A stretch of DNA of 64,000 bases, from contig CAYXMH010000003.1 of NCBI GenBank assembly GCA_964466115.1, positions 124,001-188,000 on the forward strand. Direction: 5' to 3'. This document shows, piece by piece, positions 60,470 through 64,000 of this stretch. Numbering within the stretch: position 1 is the stretch's first letter; each line of letters begins with the position of its first letter. The position numbers and the translations under genes are program-made. Below the pieces are notes generated by a model that made no database searches, was not told the origin of the DNA, and saw only the letters and a program-made list of their open reading frames with translations. This stretch comes from Pseudolysobacter sp964466115 (lineage in GTDB: Bacteria; Pseudomonadota; Gammaproteobacteria; Xanthomonadales; Rhodanobacteraceae).

Positions 60470-62044
60470 TCACGAACTGCACGATAACATCGAACATCCG
60501 GCGCGATCGCGCGCCCAATCCGGCCGGCGTTGCGCGAAATGCTCGCGTCCGATTTGATCGTCGTACGGATGACGCAACACCTCGAGCAGGTCCGCAATGC
60601 CGGATTCATCGCCTTGCTCGGCGCGATCAATTGCCTGTTGTGCCAGATAATTGCGCAGCACATAGCGAGGATTGACCGCTTGCATGCGGGCGCGACGTTC
60701 TGCTAAGGCCAAGCCGTCGCGGCGCACTCGTGCGCTGTAACGGAGCAGCCAGGCGTTAAATTCGGGCTGGGTTTGCTGTTGCTTGGCCGTGTCATAAAAA
60801 GCGCCGTTGAACAACATCATCGTCGGCGCATCCGGATCGACATCCGCCAACGTTCGGAAGAATAATGTCATATCGACTTCGGCCGCTTGTAGCAATGCAT
60901 ATAGCATTTGCATGCTTTTAAGGTCTTCCGGGGTGCATTCGATCAGGCCGAGTTTGGCGGCGACATTGCAGTGATCGGCACGCGTGAATGCATCCACGTA
61001 ACGTTGCAAACCCGCATGCAAAGGATCGGCACTGGTAAAAGCAGGCATCAGCGCATTCGCCAGTTGCGCCAAATTCCAATACGCAATCTGCGGCTGTTGG
61101 CCGAAACGATAGCGGCGGCTTTCGGCATCGGTGGTGTTGGGCGTCCAATCCAAATCGAAATTATCGATCCAGCCGTAAGGGCCGTAATCAAGGGTAAGCC
61201 CTAAAATCGACATATTATCGGTGTTCATTACGCCGTGCACAAAACCGACGCGCATCCAATGCGCCACCATAATGGCGGTGCGTTCGCACACCTGCGCGAA
61301 CCATTCGGCACGCAGCGCTTGATCCTCGTGCGTGCTGTTCCTAGAAGCCAATTCTGGAAAATCGCGATCAATCGTGAAATCAACCAATTGCTTCAGTAGC
61401 GCTACGTCCCCACGCGCGGCCGGTAGCTCAAAGGTACCGAAGCGAATAAACGAAGGTGCCACTCGACACACAATCGCACCCGGTTCCGCTTTGGGATGGC
61501 CATCGTAAAACATATCGCGCATTACCGTTTCGCCGGTTGAGACCAAACTCAACGCACGCGTGGTCGGCACGCCCAGATGATGCATTGCCTCGCTGCACAA
61601 AAATTCGCGCACCGAGGAGCGCAGCACCGCACGGCCGTCGGCATTGCGCGAATACGGCGTTGGCCCGGCGCCTTTTAGCTGCAATTCGAAGCGTTCACCC
61701 GCCGGGTTGATTAATTCACCCAGCGTGATTGCACGTCCATCACCCAGCTGGCCCGCCCAATGACCGAATTGATGTCCGCCATAGTTTGCAGCATAGGGCT
61801 GCATACCCTCGAGCACGGTATTACCGCCAAACACCTGCGTAAATTCGTCCGATGCTACGTCGTTTGCGTCAATGCCAAGTTGCTCCGCCATTTCTGGCGA
61901 ATGAGCGATCAATCGCGGAGCGATGACCGGAGTTGGGTTGACCTGCGAATACGCGGCGCCCGGCACTTGCCGCAATCGCGATCCCAATTCCGGGTCGGCA
62001 GGCAGTTCACGCGCAAAGCGGTTATCAAAGCGAAGGGGCTTCAT
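60470..62044 (-). CDS. selO: SelO/YdiU protein adenylyltransferase
   Basis: A 524-residue pseudokinase-fold enzyme that transfers AMP to Ser, Thr or Tyr of target proteins, linked to redox response in E. coli. Signature segments are GHWAGQLGDGRAITLGE, KGAGPTPYSRNADGRAVLRS and VMNTDNMSILGLTLDYGPYG. The protein ends AGCSMLSCSS, which keeps the C-terminal cysteine region found in bacterial SelO proteins. Gene order is M1 peptidase, selO, BNR protein, all on the minus strand. Confidence 0.95.
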   Translation of the reverse strand: MKPLRFDNRFARELPADPELGSRLRQVPGAAYSQVNPTPVIAPRLIAHSPEMAEQLGIDANDVASDEFTQVFGGNTVLEGMQPYAANYGGHQFGHWAGQLGDGRAITLGELINPAGERFELQLKGAGPTPYSRNADGRAVLRSSVREFLCSEAMHHLGVPTTRALSLVSTGETVMRDMFYDGHPKAEPGAIVCRVAPSFIRFGTFELPAARGDVALLKQLVDFTIDRDFPELASRNSTHEDQALRAEWFAQVCERTAIMVAHWMRVGFVHGVMNTDNMSILGLTLDYGPYGWIDNFDLDWTPNTTDAESRRYRFGQQPQIAYWNLAQLANALMPAFTSADPLHAGLQRYVDAFTRADHCNVAAKLGLIECTPEDLKSMQMLYALLQAAEVDMTLFFRTLADVDPDAPTMMLFNGAFYDTAKQQQTQPEFNAWLLRYSARVRRDGLALAERRARMQAVNPRYVLRNYLAQQAIDRAEQGDESGIADLLEVLRHPYDDQIGREHFAQRRPDWARDRAGCSMLSCSS

Positions 62045-62074
62045 GGAGCTTAGGATAACTCGGGTTGAATCGAG

Positions 62075-64000
62075 TTACTGCAAAGTCACCGTTTTGCGGT
62101 TGTCGCTGGAGACGCGGTCAATCAATTTGTTGTAAGGGTCGATACCGGCATCAAACGGTTCCTTATCGACCACCAGCTTTAGCGTGCCTTTGCCTTCGGT
62201 AATATGCTGCTTTTGCAGATACAGCACTTGTTCGGTCGATTCTTTAGCGCCGGGTTCACGCGCGAATACGCCGATATCGATCCAATCATCGATCGGCACC
62301 ACCGTTTCGGCGCCTTGGCCATCGGCTTGCCGCTTGTTCGCTTCGTAATTCAATTCGACTTCGTATTTGCCATCGTCGCGCTTATGCGCTTTCGCATCGA
62401 TGGCGCGGTTATCGTAAAACACGATTTTTTCAAACAGATCGGTTATTAGGCTTTGTTTGTCTTGCGCTGTTTCGGCGCGAATGTAATCGAGCAATTCGCG
62501 CGAGGTGGTATACGGCGGTTGCTGAAAACCTTTGTCTTTGAGGAATTTCGCCAGTGCGCGGTTGAGCGGCTCCTCACCGATTTCATCGCGCAGACGATAA
62601 AACACCAGCGAGCCTTTGCGGTAATGAATATACGGCTGGTTCTCGACCCGATACAGTGGCAATTCCTCGACCAATTCGCCGCCGCGACTGCGCAAATAAT
62701 TGTCCAATTCATATTTAAGAAAGCGTCGCATCTTCTCGCGGCCGTATTCTTTCTCCATCACCATCAACGCTGAATACTGCGCCAACGATTCGCTAAGCAT
62801 GGTGGAACCCTGCAAATCGGCGCCGATCACTTGGTGCGCCCACCATTGATGCGCGACTTCATGTGCGGTGACGTAAAACACGTAATCGATCGACTCTTCG
62901 GTATCGCGCAAATCGGTGATGAACCCGATCGACTCCGAAAACGGAATGGTGTTGGCGAAGCTCTGCGCAAAGCGGGCGTAGCGCGGAAATTCGATGATGC
63001 GAACTTGTTTGTGTTGATACGGCGTGAAATGGGCGGTGTAGTATTCCAGCGATTGTTTAACGCCTGCGATCATGCGGTCGATGTTGTAGGGGTGTTTGGC
63101 GTCGTAGTAAATCTCGATCGGGATGTCGTGCCATTGGTCGCGTTTGACCTGCCAGTGCGCCGATAAGTAGGCAAAATACGGCAGCATCGGTACATCCATT
63201 TTGTAGTGAAAGTAATGCCGGCCGTTTTCCATCCATTCGCGTTGCAGATAACCCGGCGCTAACGCAATCTGATCGGCGTTGGTGCTGACGGTGGTGTCAT
63301 AGCTGATCCAATCGGCCTCGTGCGTGAGATAGGTGTTGGCGCGCGCCGCTTCCTCTTCGACCTTTGCCATGCGCGGCACTTCACCCAGGCCGCGTTTGCG
63401 ACGTTCGTTGCGGTCTATGATTTGAAAACCCTCAGTGTAGCCAAAGCTTAAGAAATACTGCGCGTTATTGAAAAAACTGCCGTTGTAGACCAAGGCGGTT
63501 GCGTGACCGTCGTTGGTGAATCCTCGATAAGCGACATGCGCATCAAAATCGAAATCCATTTCCGCGCCGGGTGTCATCGGTTGCTTGAGTTTATAAATTC
63601 GGTAACCGGAAATTTTGTCGTTGAGAGTCAGTTCTGCCGGGGCAAAATCCAGTCGATCCAACTCCACATCCTGCGGTAGGGTTACGTGAAGCTCAGGGAT
63701 CGCCTGATTGGTCTTGTTCATCAGCCGATAGTGGCTGCGGATGACCACGCGCCGCTCGTCCGGAAACAAATCCACATCAGCACGAACGTCCGTGATGCGC
63801 GGTTGCGGCAAATCTTTATATTGGCGGTATTTTTTTTCATAGTCGGCCTGACGGTCCAACGCTTTGTCGCTGGCGACGTATTCATTGCGCACATTGGTGT
63901 TGTAAAAAATCCATGCGCCCGCAGCAAGAAATGCAAAAATCAGCGCCGTGAGTGTTGCCCCAAGCGTTCCGTGGAGCTCAATGCGCGCTTGCCTAATTCG
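62075..64000 (-). CDS. M1 family aminopeptidase with membrane segment, 5' end outside window
   Basis: At least 640 residues are visible. The first visible residues contain a hydrophobic helix (TLTALIFAFLAAGAWIF) continuous in frame with the window edge, so the protein starts upstream of position 64000 and probably has a larger membrane part. The catalytic motif HEVAHQWWAHQV and the downstream Glu in LSESLAQYSALMVMEKEYG give the gluzincin zinc site. This matches the type where an ABC-2-like permease domain is fused to an M1 peptidase domain. It removes N-terminal residues from peptides. A GTG at 63892 is only an internal codon. Confidence 0.85.
   Translation of the reverse strand, partial: RIRQARIELHGTLGATLTALIFAFLAAGAWIFYNTNVRNEYVASDKALDRQADYEKKYRQYKDLPQPRITDVRADVDLFPDERRVVIRSHYRLMNKTNQAIPELHVTLPQDVELDRLDFAPAELTLNDKISGYRIYKLKQPMTPGAEMDFDFDAHVAYRGFTNDGHATALVYNGSFFNNAQYFLSFGYTEGFQIIDRNERRKRGLGEVPRMAKVEEEAARANTYLTHEADWISYDTTVSTNADQIALAPGYLQREWMENGRHYFHYKMDVPMLPYFAYLSAHWQVKRDQWHDIPIEIYYDAKHPYNIDRMIAGVKQSLEYYTAHFTPYQHKQVRIIEFPRYARFAQSFANTIPFSESIGFITDLRDTEESIDYVFYVTAHEVAHQWWAHQVIGADLQGSTMLSESLAQYSALMVMEKEYGREKMRRFLKYELDNYLRSRGGELVEELPLYRVENQPYIHYRKGSLVFYRLRDEIGEEPLNRALAKFLKDKGFQQPPYTTSRELLDYIRAETAQDKQSLITDLFEKIVFYDNRAIDAKAHKRDDGKYEVELNYEANKRQADGQGAETVVPIDDWIDIGVFAREPGAKESTEQVLYLQKQHITEGKGTLKLVVDKEPFDAGIDPYNKLIDRVSSDNRKTVTLQ

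Overview
The window reads as chromosomal DNA of an aerobic gammaproteobacterium, most likely of the Xanthomonadales/Lysobacterales (Rhodanobacteraceae-like). This is inferred from gene content: an ECF sigma factor paired with a Ser/Thr kinase-TPR protein, a fused indolepyruvate ferredoxin oxidoreductase, a hemC-algR-algZ cluster, a PA0069-type radical SAM protein, RdgC, TtcA, SelO, a large TonB receptor and several secreted peptidases. No 16S, tRNA, phage, IS transposase or CRISPR array was found, so the taxon is a judgement. About 50 protein genes fill most of the sequence.

Layout. 1-7.3 kb: a partial phosphopantetheinyl transferase, acetyl-CoA synthetase, a radical SAM protein, phenylalanine hydroxylase divergent from an Lrp-type regulator, a rhomboid protease and GTP cyclohydrolase I. 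7.4-15.2 kb: two small paralogous proteins of unknown function, a secreted 14-repeat protein, a TetA-like exporter and a TonB-dependent receptor. 15.3-24.1 kb: the fused 2-oxoacid:ferredoxin oxidoreductase, a hairpin-rich repeat element, a small protein with a double-glycine-type leader, a receptor-like Ser/Thr kinase, its likely ECF sigma factor and a secreted cohesin-like protein. 24.2-30.7 kb: housekeeping genes (ssb, ispB, a GNAT enzyme, a YgjP-type peptidase, rdgC, ttcA, a DUF465 protein, a WYL regulator). 30.8-35.3 kb: a three-gene molybdoenzyme operon resembling cytoplasmic sulfite dehydrogenase SoeABC. 35.3-39.3 kb: hemC-algR-algZ, an esterase and two tiny membrane proteins. 39.5-42.7 kb: an envelope/stress block of four small genes bracketed by two paralogous Crp/Fnr regulators. 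42.8-51.3 kb: an S9 peptidase, a DUF480 protein, and an operon of a GltD-like flavoprotein plus a KorAB-type 2-oxoacid:ferredoxin oxidoreductase. 51.4-64 kb: a secreted DUF1800/DUF1501/heme-motif module, a compact RHS protein, a BNR-repeat protein, SelO and a membrane-linked M1 aminopeptidase running off the window.

Two families of palindromic elements are dispersed between genes. Family R1 has two copies whose 32-nt arms differ at the same positions in both arms. Family R2 has four copies, and in three of them the element's own TAG is the stop codon of the upstream gene. Other points worth a second look are the small paralogous pair at 7.5 and 8.1 kb, the double-glycine peptide at 19.2 kb, a C-terminal F-x-x-G-[FY]-E tail shared by two exported proteins, and the mini-RHS protein with an unrecognised C-terminal region. 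I do not see an unmistakable new multi-gene system; these are candidates.
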